Shown piece by piece: positions 7,559 through 13,960 of a stretch of DNA of 13,960 nucleotides. Every line of letters begins with the position of its first letter. Within the stretch, counting starts at the first letter, position 1. The translations under genes and the position numbers were made by a program. The notes beneath the pieces were generated by a model that worked only from the letters and a program-made list of their open reading frames with translations, ran no database searches and was not told where the DNA came from. Origin of the DNA: Thermodesulfobacteriota bacterium (GTDB taxonomy: Bacteria; Desulfobacterota; Desulfomonilia; Desulfomonilales; Desulfomonilaceae); NCBI GenBank assembly GCA_030837305.1, contig JAUPKT010000289.1, forward strand, positions 1 to 13,960, read 5' to 3'.

Positions 7559-8167
7559 TCAGCGTACGCCCTTTCGGGGAACATCTTTCCGCGTAGGTTT
7601 TCCCGTTGCCGAGGATTGGCCTTTCGGCTCTTCAATAATGTTTATGCGGTCAAGTTGGTCACTGAATGCTCTCCACGTGGCTGCATAATCACCGGCCCTA
7701 TCGCGCAACATTTCCAAGGCCGTTTGGGCTTCAAGGAAGGACGCTAAGGATTCAAGCTCTTCGTTGAGATTAATCTTCCAGTTGGCTTTGGCATCATTCC
7801 GAACCAACCGAACCATTCTTGGTGCGCCTCTGAGGGTTCTTACCTTGAGGAGTGCAAATTTCTCCTCGACCATGGTGACCGTGGGATTGCTTTGAGGGTC
7901 GAGGAGGTTAAGAATGGCTAGGTCTTCCGGGGGCATTTCAAGTTTGTATTTCTTGTTCAGGGACTCCACTAGACTGCGTGATTCGTCAGACAACAGTTTT
8001 CGGGCTTCCCCAAGGTTTCCCGACTTCATGCGTTCACGGAACACGGTAAACACGTCTTCGGGTCTGCTGGGCACCAGCTCACATCCGAAGACTAAGAACG
8101 TCGCAACGATGAGGATTATAGACCGTACGGCCGATCCTCGGAAGGTTGTGATTGACAACTGTTGCAT
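7559..8167 (-). CDS. Putative lipoprotein of unknown function
   Basis: A 202-residue protein with an N-terminal lipoprotein signal: R10 and R15, a hydrophobic stretch 16-27 and a lipobox L-V-F-G-C29. After C29 come ELVPSRPEDVFTVFRERMKSGNLGEARKLLSDESRSLVESL, resembling the helix-plus-sheet start of small NTF2/DUF4878-like lipoproteins in which residues left after a helix line a cone-shaped pocket. The TVTMVEEKFALLKVRTLRGAPRMVRLVRNDAKANWKINLNEELESL segment (about 96-143) would supply the strands. That fold assignment is a guess. The C-terminus is basic (KPTRKDVPRKGVR). The ATG overlaps the end of the receiver-kinase gene by 52 bases and has only a weak GAAAG before it, so expression is probably coupled to the kinase operon. 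No other in-frame ATG or GTG precedes the hydrophobic segment. Confidence 0.75.
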   Translation of the reverse strand: MQQLSITTFRGSAVRSIILIVATFLVFGCELVPSRPEDVFTVFRERMKSGNLGEARKLLSDESRSLVESLNKKYKLEMPPEDLAILNLLDPQSNPTVTMVEEKFALLKVRTLRGAPRMVRLVRNDAKANWKINLNEELESLASFLEAQTALEMLRDRAGDYAATWRAFSDQLDRINIIEEPKGQSSATGKPTRKDVPRKGVR

Positions 8168-9450
8168 CTTTCAGCAGCATTTAGAGAGGTTGCTGCTCGT
8201 TTCGTGCGGCCGACCATCCTGCGGTCGGCATCAACCAATGAATCATACACCAAATCAGGAATACCTTTGATGGGACTTTCCGAAGGCCGGCATATACGTT
8301 GCAGTTCCAGGCCGTGAGGAGAATTCCCAATCGCAGTTCCAGGTTTATCTTTTTGGGAATCGCTCTCAGGAAACCATGCCATGGCGACTGTTCCGCCATC
8401 AGCTCCTCTGTCGATTTCGAGGATTCCTCCATGCCGATTCACAATCTCTCTGCATATGGAGAGGCCTAGACCGGCACCTTTCTCGCCTTCCGTACCTCTC
8501 TGCCTCCCACGGAAGAAGCGGTTAAATATCTCTTGTCTGTATTGATCTTTAATTCCTACCCCGCTATCTACAACGCTCAGCTCGACACCAGGTACGCCAT
8601 GTCGCGGACATGAATGCGTTGAGACGATTATACTTCCCCCTCGTGGAGTAAATTTGATGGCATTGCCCAAGAGGTTGCCGCAGAGCTGACATATGCGCCC
8701 AAGATCTCCGGTAATATGAGGCAAATCCTCCCCTAGCCTTATCTGGAGCGAAATCTCTTTGGCGTTGCCCAACACCTTCAGCGCCTGCAGCGCTTGATTG
8801 ACCGGCAAATTAAGGTCAAGGATTGCACAACGAATTCCAGAGTCACCTGATTCGAGCCTTAGGAGTTCGAGGAGGGAATTCATGAAATCCAGTTGGTCTC
8901 TCGCAGTTTGGTGCAAATTCTCCATATCTTGAAGAACAGAATCGGGAATGCTCTTTTTCAGTAATATGTCAATCGTGCCAAGCAAAGCCTGAAAGGGGGC
9001 TCGAACATCGTGGGACAATATTTGTAGAAGTTCTTTTTGTCGCTGGTTATCGTCCTGCGCCTTTCGTCTCAGAAGGTTGTTCTCCACGAGATTTCTTATC
9101 ATGATATCAATTTTCCGGGGATCCAAAGTTTGCAGTTCCCTCTTCTCGAGGTACCCGTCGGCTCCAGCCTGAAATGCCTGGTCCCAGGCCTCAACACTCT
9201 CTAGAGAGGAGCTTATAATAATTGTTGAGTACTCGTCTCTCTCTTTCAACTGTCTGCAAACGTCCAGGCCGTTGCCGTCGGGAAACATGATATCCAAGAA
9301 TATAACGTCATAATTCTTGTGCGTTGCGGTCAACGCTTCACTAGCCGTTTCCACCTCATCAATGCGATATTTGTCTCCCAGCATAAGGCGGACCCTTTTT
9401 CTGATGAGGGTCTCGTCGTCTGCGATGAGCATAGATAATTCTTGAACCAC
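8116..9450 (-). CDS. Receiver-histidine kinase fusion
   Basis: The 444-residue soluble protein starts with a CheY-like receiver (residues 5-120: D11-D12, phospho-acceptor D53 in FLDIMFPDGNG, S80/S81, K103). A coiled linker leads to a histidine kinase core: H147 in QILSHDVRAPFQALLG, N box GNLLGNAIKF (258-267, N263), G1 box DSGVGI (295-300) and G2 box GAGLGL (325-330), ending at GGTVAMAWFPE near 362. There are no membrane segments and no separate output domain. It starts with GTG at 9450, preceded by AGAGGA and only 3 bases after the stop of the upstream kinase, so translation is coupled. The receiver is a plausible target of that upstream kinase, and H147 would pass phosphate onward to an unknown regulator. 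Residues about 364-444 form a low-complexity tail matching no domain, and the last 52 bases overlap the lipoprotein gene. A lost stop or frameshift is possible. Confidence 0.9.
   Translation of the reverse strand: MVQELSMLIADDETLIRKRVRLMLGDKYRIDEVETASEALTATHKNYDVIFLDIMFPDGNGLDVCRQLKERDEYSTIIISSSLESVEAWDQAFQAGADGYLEKRELQTLDPRKIDIMIRNLVENNLLRRKAQDDNQRQKELLQILSHDVRAPFQALLGTIDILLKKSIPDSVLQDMENLHQTARDQLDFMNSLLELLRLESGDSGIRCAILDLNLPVNQALQALKVLGNAKEISLQIRLGEDLPHITGDLGRICQLCGNLLGNAIKFTPRGGSIIVSTHSCPRHGVPGVELSVVDSGVGIKDQYRQEIFNRFFRGRQRGTEGEKGAGLGLSICREIVNRHGGILEIDRGADGGTVAMAWFPESDSQKDKPGTAIGNSPHGLELQRICRPSESPIKGIPDLVYDSLVDADRRMVGRTKRAATSLNAAERCNSCQSQPSEDRPYGL
8301..8343. repeat. Short direct repeat within the tail of the receiver-kinase gene
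   Basis: GCAGTTCCAGG occurs at 8301-8311 and again at 8333-8343, both inside the part of the gene that encodes the unusual C-terminal tail. It may mark a small local duplication, or be chance. Confidence 0.4.
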
Positions 9451-9453
9451 GTT

Positions 9454-11397
9454 TCATCCTCTGCGAATCGGTAGGCGAAAGATAAAAGTTGCACCTTTAT
9501 TGACCGTGGCGGTTACGTCGATACGTCCTCCGTGTGCAGAGGCAATGCGCCTCGCCATGTAAAGTCCTCGTCCCGAGCCCGAAGTTGTGAAGCCGAGTTG
9601 GAATATTTTATCCAGATTTTCCGGAGGAATACCAGGGCCTTCATCTTCGATCAGCACGAGCGCCTCAGTTTCGTGGCACTTGAGGGTTACTGTGATCTGA
9701 GAGTTGTTTCGGGAAAACTTGACTGCATTTCTGAGTATATTATCTATCGCTCGCATCAGGAATCTCTCCTCACCTGAAACACGGAGAGGCTCGTGATCGA
9801 GATGATTTGAAATGATGGAAACCTTTCTGGCCGATGCTAAGTCTCTGTAATTCCCGACACACCTCTCTACGACGAGACTAAGATTTACTTCTGTGGGACG
9901 AATGGAGAAGGCATCTGAGTGAAGGCGAATGAAATCGATTCTTTCCTCCAACATCTGGTACAATTCGGCTCGCTTTTTCTCGGCCTGTTCGAGGAACTCC
10001 AATCCCTCTCTTTCCTTTCCTGCCTTAACCAGTTGTCGGGATGTCTCGATTCCCACTTGCAGGACGTCAAGAGCTGCCTTCATTTCGTGTCGATAGAGTC
10101 TGCCGACTTCTCGGCTGATGAGATGTTGATCGGTCGTATCCCTTATCAGTATGACCTGAGGGCCCAAGGTCACGTCAAACCTTTTCACTCCATTTTTGCA
10201 TACGATATGGTCTCCAAATATCTGAATGTCATCCTCACTTTGCTGAATTCTGGCATTAATTTGAACAAGTACTCTCTCTTTTGAGTATTTTCGGAGGTTA
10301 TTTTCCAAAGAGCCTTTGCCGAACAGGAGTTCTTTGAGAGAATGATTCTCATGCAAGAGTCTTTCGGCAGCAGGGTTCATGTAAAAGAGGAGCCTTGATC
10401 CATCGATGCACACGATTCCGTCGGGCAGCATTTCAAGCGCTTGTCGATCCAGTTCCTTGTGTCTGACCCGCTTTTGATGCTCTTCCTTGATTCTTGCAGT
10501 TTGGGCCCGTTGGATAGAATCTTTTGCAACCGCGTATGATTCATACAGAAACTTCCTTGCCATGCCCCTTTTAGCAGGTTCACTCGACAGAATGAGCCCT
10601 CCGCTGGTCAATTCCATGAGGCCGGTAGGAAGAAGCTTACGAAAGAACGTGCCGTCGGTGGAGTCAAGAAACATACGCCGCCATTCTCTCAGGGTAAGGG
10701 GTACGTAGAATTGCGACACGAGATAGACCGTGCGAGTGAGAGAAGACAATTCTTTTGGATTTCCAATGGATCTTATAAGTTGGTGGAAGTCCCCGGATGC
10801 ACGGGCGTCTCTTGGGGCACATTCATCATTTCCGGTGACCATGGAAGGTTTCCACTGATAAAGTTCGTCGAGTCCAGGATACCGAGAGCGAAGCTGGCGA
10901 ACCTGTTCGGCGGACACCCCCGAGTTGAGAACACTCAGGAGACAAAGGCTGGAAGCATTTTTTAGTTCCTGGGGTGTTTCCCTACGTTGCAGAAAACGTT
11001 GGATGAGGAAAGGAATTGACTTGGTTGGTTCGGCGTCTTTCAAGAGGACGATCTGCATGAGGCACATTTCCGGGGGAGCGAATTCTTCAAAAAGAACTTG
11101 GGGATTTCCTCGCAGATACCTGTATGCCCAGAGGCATGAAGGCGTAACAAAACCTCTTTTATGGATAGCATTGCGCAAGGCGATCTTTTGGTTCGTTCCC
11201 GACCATTTGGCTCCGGCCTGGGCGGCCACGTGCTGACAGGAAGACGAGCCTTTTTCAATGAAATCGAGGAGGTCGGCGAACGCTTGCTGAGAGAATATGT
11301 AGTTGTTGTTGTCTACCTGAAAGAGAAATGCATACCGACTCAATAGAGTATCGACGGGGGAACGCTGCTCCAATTCAGTGAGAAACTGTCTTAACAT
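9454..11397 (-). CDS. Soluble PAS-domain sensor histidine kinase with an unrecognised N-terminal region
   Basis: A 647-residue protein without membrane segments. Residues 1-315 are alpha-helical and match no domain I know, including LTRTVYLVSQFYVPLTLREWRRMFLDS (220-246), which resembles a winged-helix or effector-associated segment. A PAS domain follows at about 318-425 (EMLPDGIVCIDGSRLLFYMNPAAERLL). The phospho-acceptor is H437 in RLYRHEMKAALDVLQVG. The ATP-binding domain shows N box NILRNAVKFS (553-562), G1 DEGPGI (585-590) and a G2-like GFTTSGSGRGLYMARRI (602-618). All catalytic boxes are intact. It is followed after 3 bases by the receiver-kinase fusion, its likely phosphorylation partner. 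No Shine-Dalgarno precedes the ATG at 11397, and a promoter-like element lies almost on it. The stimulus is unknown; a cytoplasmic signal sensed by the PAS or N-terminal domain is inferred. Confidence 0.9.
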   Translation of the reverse strand: MLRQFLTELEQRSPVDTLLSRYAFLFQVDNNNYIFSQQAFADLLDFIEKGSSSCQHVAAQAGAKWSGTNQKIALRNAIHKRGFVTPSCLWAYRYLRGNPQVLFEEFAPPEMCLMQIVLLKDAEPTKSIPFLIQRFLQRRETPQELKNASSLCLLSVLNSGVSAEQVRQLRSRYPGLDELYQWKPSMVTGNDECAPRDARASGDFHQLIRSIGNPKELSSLTRTVYLVSQFYVPLTLREWRRMFLDSTDGTFFRKLLPTGLMELTSGGLILSSEPAKRGMARKFLYESYAVAKDSIQRAQTARIKEEHQKRVRHKELDRQALEMLPDGIVCIDGSRLLFYMNPAAERLLHENHSLKELLFGKGSLENNLRKYSKERVLVQINARIQQSEDDIQIFGDHIVCKNGVKRFDVTLGPQVILIRDTTDQHLISREVGRLYRHEMKAALDVLQVGIETSRQLVKAGKEREGLEFLEQAEKKRAELYQMLEERIDFIRLHSDAFSIRPTEVNLSLVVERCVGNYRDLASARKVSIISNHLDHEPLRVSGEERFLMRAIDNILRNAVKFSRNNSQITVTLKCHETEALVLIEDEGPGIPPENLDKIFQLGFTTSGSGRGLYMARRIASAHGGRIDVTATVNKGATFIFRLPIRRG

Positions 11398-11406
11398 AAG
11401 CGCTTA

Positions 11407-11433
11407 ATTATTCGATATTACGCTATATGTCAA
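11407..11433 (-). promoter_or_regulatory. Candidate promoter almost touching the sensor kinase start codon
   Basis: On the minus strand a perfect TTGACA (11433-11428) is followed after 15 bases by AATAAT (11412-11407, 5/6). Transcription would then start within a few bases of the ATG at 11397, giving a leaderless or nearly leaderless mRNA. The 15-base spacer is short for sigma70, so the call is tentative. The perfect palindrome AAGCGCTT at 11398-11405 lies between the element and the start codon. Confidence 0.4.
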
Positions 11434-11460
11434 GCAATATCATTCCCTACTCTCTGCTAT

Positions 11461-11988
11461 TTACCGGTTCATCTCTTTCCCCGGAATGCTGAGTCGTCGA
11501 AATATTTCCATTTTGACGGTCAGAAGATTTTCCCGCCAGGCGGCAGCCTTTTCTATGACTTCCTCTTCCCATGGTAGTCGCGCTGCTTGATCCTTCTTCA
11601 GGATGGATACCTCTAATTCGTGGGGCACGGGAGGATCCAGGGCTTTATTGAATCGCATGAGGATGCTTCTTAGTAGTCTGTCTCGTTGAGCAATCTGCTT
11701 CTTCGACAGTCCCGTATCAATTGCGAGAGCCAAATCCTTTGAGATCTCGTGCACAGCGTCTGAATGAAATCCATTCTTTTGGGCAATTCTGATCAATGCT
11801 TGAGCATAATTGTATGTGAGGCTCTGTATGTCCGGATCGAGATCGCCTCTTTTCACGTTTGTCGACGCAGCAACCATAACTGAAACCCCCAATGCTATTG
11901 AACGGATACGTCGCTTCGGGCAGAATCCTTGGACAGTGCTAACCGAAGACCGCCGTAAGCCGATGTAATATACAGCAACAGCCAACAT
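11461..11988 (-). CDS. Hypothetical protein with an N-terminal hydrophobic segment
   Basis: A 175-residue product I do not recognise. Residues about 25-42 (KRRIRSIALGVSVMVAAS) are a basic run followed by a hydrophobic segment, consistent with a late signal peptide or membrane anchor. The remainder is helical and charged: LTYNYAQALIRIAQKNGFHSDAVHEISKDLALAIDTGLSKKQIAQRDRLLRSILMRFNKALD and a C-terminal EEEVIEKAAAWRENLLTVKMEIFRRLSIPGKEMNR. No cysteine pairs, metal site or catalytic motif are visible. The first 24 residues look unlike a mature protein, and the start may be wrong. The ATG at 11988 has no Shine-Dalgarno and the next in-frame ATG falls inside the hydrophobic segment. A candidate promoter lies immediately upstream. 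It precedes the kinase operon by 63 bases on the same strand, so it may be an accessory of that system, but the kinase gene appears to have its own promoter. Confidence 0.65.
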   Translation of the reverse strand: MLAVAVYYIGLRRSSVSTVQGFCPKRRIRSIALGVSVMVAASTNVKRGDLDPDIQSLTYNYAQALIRIAQKNGFHSDAVHEISKDLALAIDTGLSKKQIAQRDRLLRSILMRFNKALDPPVPHELEVSILKKDQAARLPWEEEVIEKAAAWRENLLTVKMEIFRRLSIPGKEMNR

Positions 11989-12204
11989 GCTGTAATTACG
12001 ACGTCGCTATATTGGGGAATAAGATTTTTGTCAAGTTTTTCCGTTTTTTTAGAGAAAAGTCCCTCGAATAAATAATGTTTCTTATGACTCAGGCTGAAAA
12101 TAGGGCATTTATGACGGTTAGGAGTGGATACGCGATTGATACGTTAGGTGAACGGTGCATCAACTTATCTGTGGGTGTCTTTTATCTCTTATCTTCTGTC
12201 TTGT
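11989..12204. other. Spacer between the His-rich gene and the hypothetical protein
   Basis: This AT-rich gap holds the candidate promoter of the leftward hypothetical gene at 12006-12034 and no other feature. No intrinsic terminator for the His-rich gene is visible. Confidence 0.4.
12006..12034 (-). promoter_or_regulatory. Candidate sigma70 promoter for the hypothetical protein gene
   Basis: On the minus strand a perfect TTGACA (12034-12029), a 17-base spacer and TATAGC (12011-12006, 4/6). The predicted transcript would start near 11999, only about 11 bases before the annotated ATG. The element shares ATATAGCG with the promoter region of the sensor kinase (8 bases identical, 12005-12012 and 11421-11428). 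Confidence 0.55.
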
Positions 12205-12645
12205 TCAATGCCCCTGACCATTGGGACCATCATCATTGTGAGGATGGGTGACTTGGCAGCAGCTTTCATGGCAGTGTTCATGGCTGTTATCAGTGGATCC
12301 TTCATGGGCATGCTCATGAATATGATCGTGATGATGTTCATGTCGATGCTCGCCCGTGTGAGTATGCGGGTGTTCGTGGATGTGCTTATGAGGGTGCTCA
12401 TGTGTGTGGAGTCTGGTGTCGCTCGAGTCTTCAGTTGGAGTTTCCGTGCGCAACGAGTCCAAGGTCCTTTCAAAGAGTAGGTTCGCCTGTTGGATGAGTG
12501 TGATGGCCTCTCTCATCATTCTTGCGGCCTCAACTCGGCCCGCCTTATCCAGACTATCTGCGACTTCGGCATAGCCTTTGAGATGTTCAAGGTTGTGATC
12601 TGACCAGTGGGCCAGCCTTATTGAACTCTTCGTAACATCATCCAT
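12205..12645 (-). CDS. His-rich metal-binding protein
   Basis: A 146-residue cytoplasmic protein in two parts. Residues 1-70 are helical and His-poor (LAHWSDHNLEHLKGYAEVADSLDKAGRVEAARMMREAITLIQQANLLFERTLDSL), predicted to form a coiled or helical-bundle oligomerisation domain. Residues 80-146 contain 24 histidines, mostly in alternating H-x-H runs (THEHPHKHIHEHPHTHTGEH and a following HEHHHDHIHEHAH stretch), plus C125, C129 and C130. Such tails bind nickel, zinc or cobalt and occur in metal storage proteins and metallochaperones; the layout recalls the nickel protein CooJ, but I cannot claim homology. AAGGAG seven bases before the ATG supports the start. It follows the amidotransferase gene by 37 bases, so the two are probably one operon. 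No zinc- or nickel-responsive operator was recognised. In an anaerobe it may buffer nickel for hydrogenase or CO dehydrogenase, which is inference. Confidence 0.82.
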   Translation of the reverse strand: MDDVTKSSIRLAHWSDHNLEHLKGYAEVADSLDKAGRVEAARMMREAITLIQQANLLFERTLDSLRTETPTEDSSDTRLHTHEHPHKHIHEHPHTHTGEHRHEHHHDHIHEHAHEGSTDNSHEHCHESCCQVTHPHNDDGPNGQGH

Positions 12646-12682
12646 TGTGAATCTCCTTGTGATTCGATTTGACTTCAGGCGT

Positions 12683-13555
12683 TCAGGGCGATTTATTCCG
12701 TCTCTGGTTCTTTTCCAGGAGCACCATGCCCAGGAAGTTCACCAATATTTGCTTTCCACCGGTTGGAATCCCGGCTGGATTGGGAGATGACTCCCATCCC
12801 CTTTCAGGATGAAAGGCCACTCCGTAAACGGGTCGGCCGGGAAGACGGAGGATTTGGATTTCGGAGAGGCTGCTTCTGGCCAGGTTGACTAATGGTGTCG
12901 GCACTGATTTGACTTCCTCAAAATGACTTTGCGAAACCAAGAAGCGACCAGGGTGTTCCACAATCCCCCTAAAGACAGGATCGGGATACAGCGTGTCAAC
13001 TACGACGATGCCTTTCTCGGCAATTCCTTCTTTGGGATAGGTGTCAGGAAGCTGTAAGTTGAGATTCCGGTCAATAAATCCCACGCTGCCGCCGAAAGCA
13101 AGGGCCAGCATCTGATGGCCGCCACATATTCCCAAGACCGGTATCCCAGTATCGAGAATCGCTTCGAGTAAAAGTCCTTTCGCATTTTCAAATTCTGCGG
13201 ATTTACTTTTTGAGTACAGATGCCATGGGGTGGCTTGCGGACTCAGGACGAGAAAGTCCACTTTCTCAGGATTGAGCCTCTCAGGAGACAGTCTCGTGAA
13301 GTGTTCATAATCAAGAGAAATGGTAACGTCTCTCAATGCGGAAACATCTGCGGGCAGTTTTTCCGTCAAAGCAGACTTAAGGGTCTCATATCTGAGAGGA
13401 TCCGGGTCGCTGAGTTCCAGGTCTATGAGCATACCGTTCAATTGCTTTGTTCCAAGACGCCATGCGAGCACGGCGACAAGAATAATGATGGTGGCGACGA
13501 GCAGTAATTTCGTGCTGGTTTGACCCATGATGCCCCCTGTTCTTTCTTTGCTCAT
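12683..13555 (-). CDS. Membrane-anchored class I glutamine amidotransferase-like protein
   Basis: The 290-residue protein begins with a short charged N-terminus and a single hydrophobic helix (residues 16-32, KLLLVATIIILVAVLAW), then a class I (triad) glutamine amidotransferase domain. The nucleophile is C144 in LGICGGHQMLALAFGG, and the His-Glu pair is H249 and E251 in YGVAFHPERGWE; all three triad residues are present. Relatives remove ammonia from glutamine for a partner synthase such as GMP synthase or anthranilate synthase, but no synthase domain is fused or adjacent. The oxyanion segment is SPQATPWHL (105-113), unlike the usual glycine-rich loop. A membrane anchor is unusual for this fold, and by the positive-inside rule the catalytic domain could face the periplasm. 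CGGAG eight to twelve bases upstream supports the ATG at 13555; an ATG at 13528 is also possible. The substrate is unknown. The His-rich gene follows. Confidence 0.85.
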   Translation of the reverse strand: MSKERTGGIMGQTSTKLLLVATIIILVAVLAWRLGTKQLNGMLIDLELSDPDPLRYETLKSALTEKLPADVSALRDVTISLDYEHFTRLSPERLNPEKVDFLVLSPQATPWHLYSKSKSAEFENAKGLLLEAILDTGIPVLGICGGHQMLALAFGGSVGFIDRNLNLQLPDTYPKEGIAEKGIVVVDTLYPDPVFRGIVEHPGRFLVSQSHFEEVKSVPTPLVNLARSSLSEIQILRLPGRPVYGVAFHPERGWESSPNPAGIPTGGKQILVNFLGMVLLEKNQRRNKSP

Positions 13556-13678
13556 GGGTCGTTCTCCGGGATCCGACAGATAAACGAGGGCTTGGAAGGG
13601 TGGTCAGTGTATGCGGCCCCGCCACAACGTTTGCGAATATGGGGCTCGTCTCAGCCGAGCGGTCCAATAGGTGGTAGA
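13556..13678. other. Spacer upstream of the amidotransferase gene
   Basis: No gene is visible. On the minus strand GCTCG and CGAGC (around 13656-13640) form a five-pair hairpin with a seven-base loop and no T-tract. No promoter matched consensus well. The GGAG site for the amidotransferase lies at its left end. Confidence 0.3.
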
Positions 13679-13960
13679 TTACCACATCCCCGGGGCAGTA
13701 CCCCAGCCCCAGTAAGAATGTGCCCGCTGCAGGAAGACATCGTAGGTGTCTCCGTCAGCGGCTCTAAATACTCCTCTTATCGTGCCGTCGGCGTAAAGCA
13801 AGCCTTTGAAGGTATGGCCGTCTTTGCGTCCGTATATTTCGTTTCCGCGTAATTTACCCTGGATGGCAAAGCGAGCCCTGCCGAACAAGTTGCCTCCCTC
13901 TACGATACCGTAGATATCTTCTCCCTGTTGATAAGTTATGTTCATGCTCCCTTCAGCTCC
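13679..13960 (-). CDS. C-terminal part of an unidentified, probably beta-rich protein, cut by the right edge
   Basis: The frame is open from the right edge to a TAA at 13679. An internal ATG at 13945 gives 88 residues, but the 15 bases before it are also open (encoding GAEGS) and the nearest purine-rich site is only a base or two away, so this is probably the end of a longer protein. The visible part is made of short alternating strands with turns (YGIVEGGNLFGRARFAIQGKLRGNEIYGRKDGHTFKGLLYADGTIRGVFRAADGDTYDVFLQR), rich in G-x-I/L-x-G and Y/F/R, like an antiparallel sheet or small barrel. It ends in an aromatic, glycine-rich tail, AHSYWGWGTAPGMW. No family is recognised. The amidotransferase gene starts 123 bases downstream on the same strand. 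Confidence 0.6.
   Translation of the reverse strand, partial: GAEGSMNITYQQGEDIYGIVEGGNLFGRARFAIQGKLRGNEIYGRKDGHTFKGLLYADGTIRGVFRAADGDTYDVFLQRAHSYWGWGTAPGMW

Noticed and set aside
7069..7635. 188-codon minus-strand open frame
   Set aside because: It runs antisense through the promoter, the Cys/Pro-rich gene and its terminator. The product is low-complexity and basic.
8181..8432. 83-codon minus-strand open frame inside the receiver-kinase gene
   Set aside because: It is out of frame with the kinase across conserved sequence and has no ribosome site. It could only matter if the kinase tail is frameshifted, which is noted as a finding.
12148..12480. Met-rich, membrane-like plus-strand open frame
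   Set aside because: It is antisense to the His-rich tail. CAT/CAC histidine codons read as ATG/GTG on the other strand, which explains the Met/Val-rich apparent membrane protein.

Overview
The window looks like a chromosomal stretch from a Gram-negative, probably anaerobic Desulfobacterota-type bacterium (Syntrophobacterales or Desulfomonile-like). This is inferred from gene content and style, not from a marker gene: moderate GC, a short archaeal-type AhcY next to MetK, several soluble multidomain signalling kinases, a lipoprotein with a lipobox, small exported proteins and a His-rich metal-binding protein. I saw no tRNA, rRNA, CRISPR array, transposase or phage gene, so this is ordinary chromosome with an accessory flavour.

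Left part (1-4143, all minus strand). A receiver-GGDEF diguanylate cyclase runs off the left edge. Then come ahcY and metK, which are transcribed metK to ahcY and form two consecutive steps of the S-adenosylmethionine cycle. queF, for queuosine precursor synthesis, lies upstream of metK. metK has its own promoter-like sequence and a strong Shine-Dalgarno sequence.

Middle part (4204-7558). Divergent from queF are a solitary EcfT transmembrane component and a small SCP2-fold lipid-binding protein followed by a clear intrinsic terminator. Next is a 379-base gene-free stretch with a strongly foldable segment of about 120 bases, then a small exported two-cysteine protein. A convergent MerR-like DNA-binding protein follows. 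After an AT-rich gap with a near-consensus sigma70 promoter comes a small exported Cys/Pro/Met-rich protein closed by a strong terminator.

Right part (7559-13960, all minus strand). Reading in the direction of transcription: the 3' end of an unidentified protein at the right edge; a membrane-anchored class I glutamine amidotransferase; a His-rich metal-binding protein 37 bases after it; a hypothetical protein with an N-terminal hydrophobic segment; a soluble PAS-histidine kinase with a novel N-terminal region; a receiver-histidine kinase fusion 3 bases downstream (GTG start, coupled); and a small lipoprotein overlapping its 3' end. The two kinases look like one signalling unit in which the first may feed phosphate to the receiver of the second. 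The second kinase has no separate output domain.

The least explained items are the foldable RNA-like segment near 5636-5755, the exported Cys/Pro/Met-rich peptide, the membrane-anchored amidotransferase paired with a His-rich protein, and the unknown N-terminal domain of the large kinase. I did not find an unmistakable new defence or mobile system.
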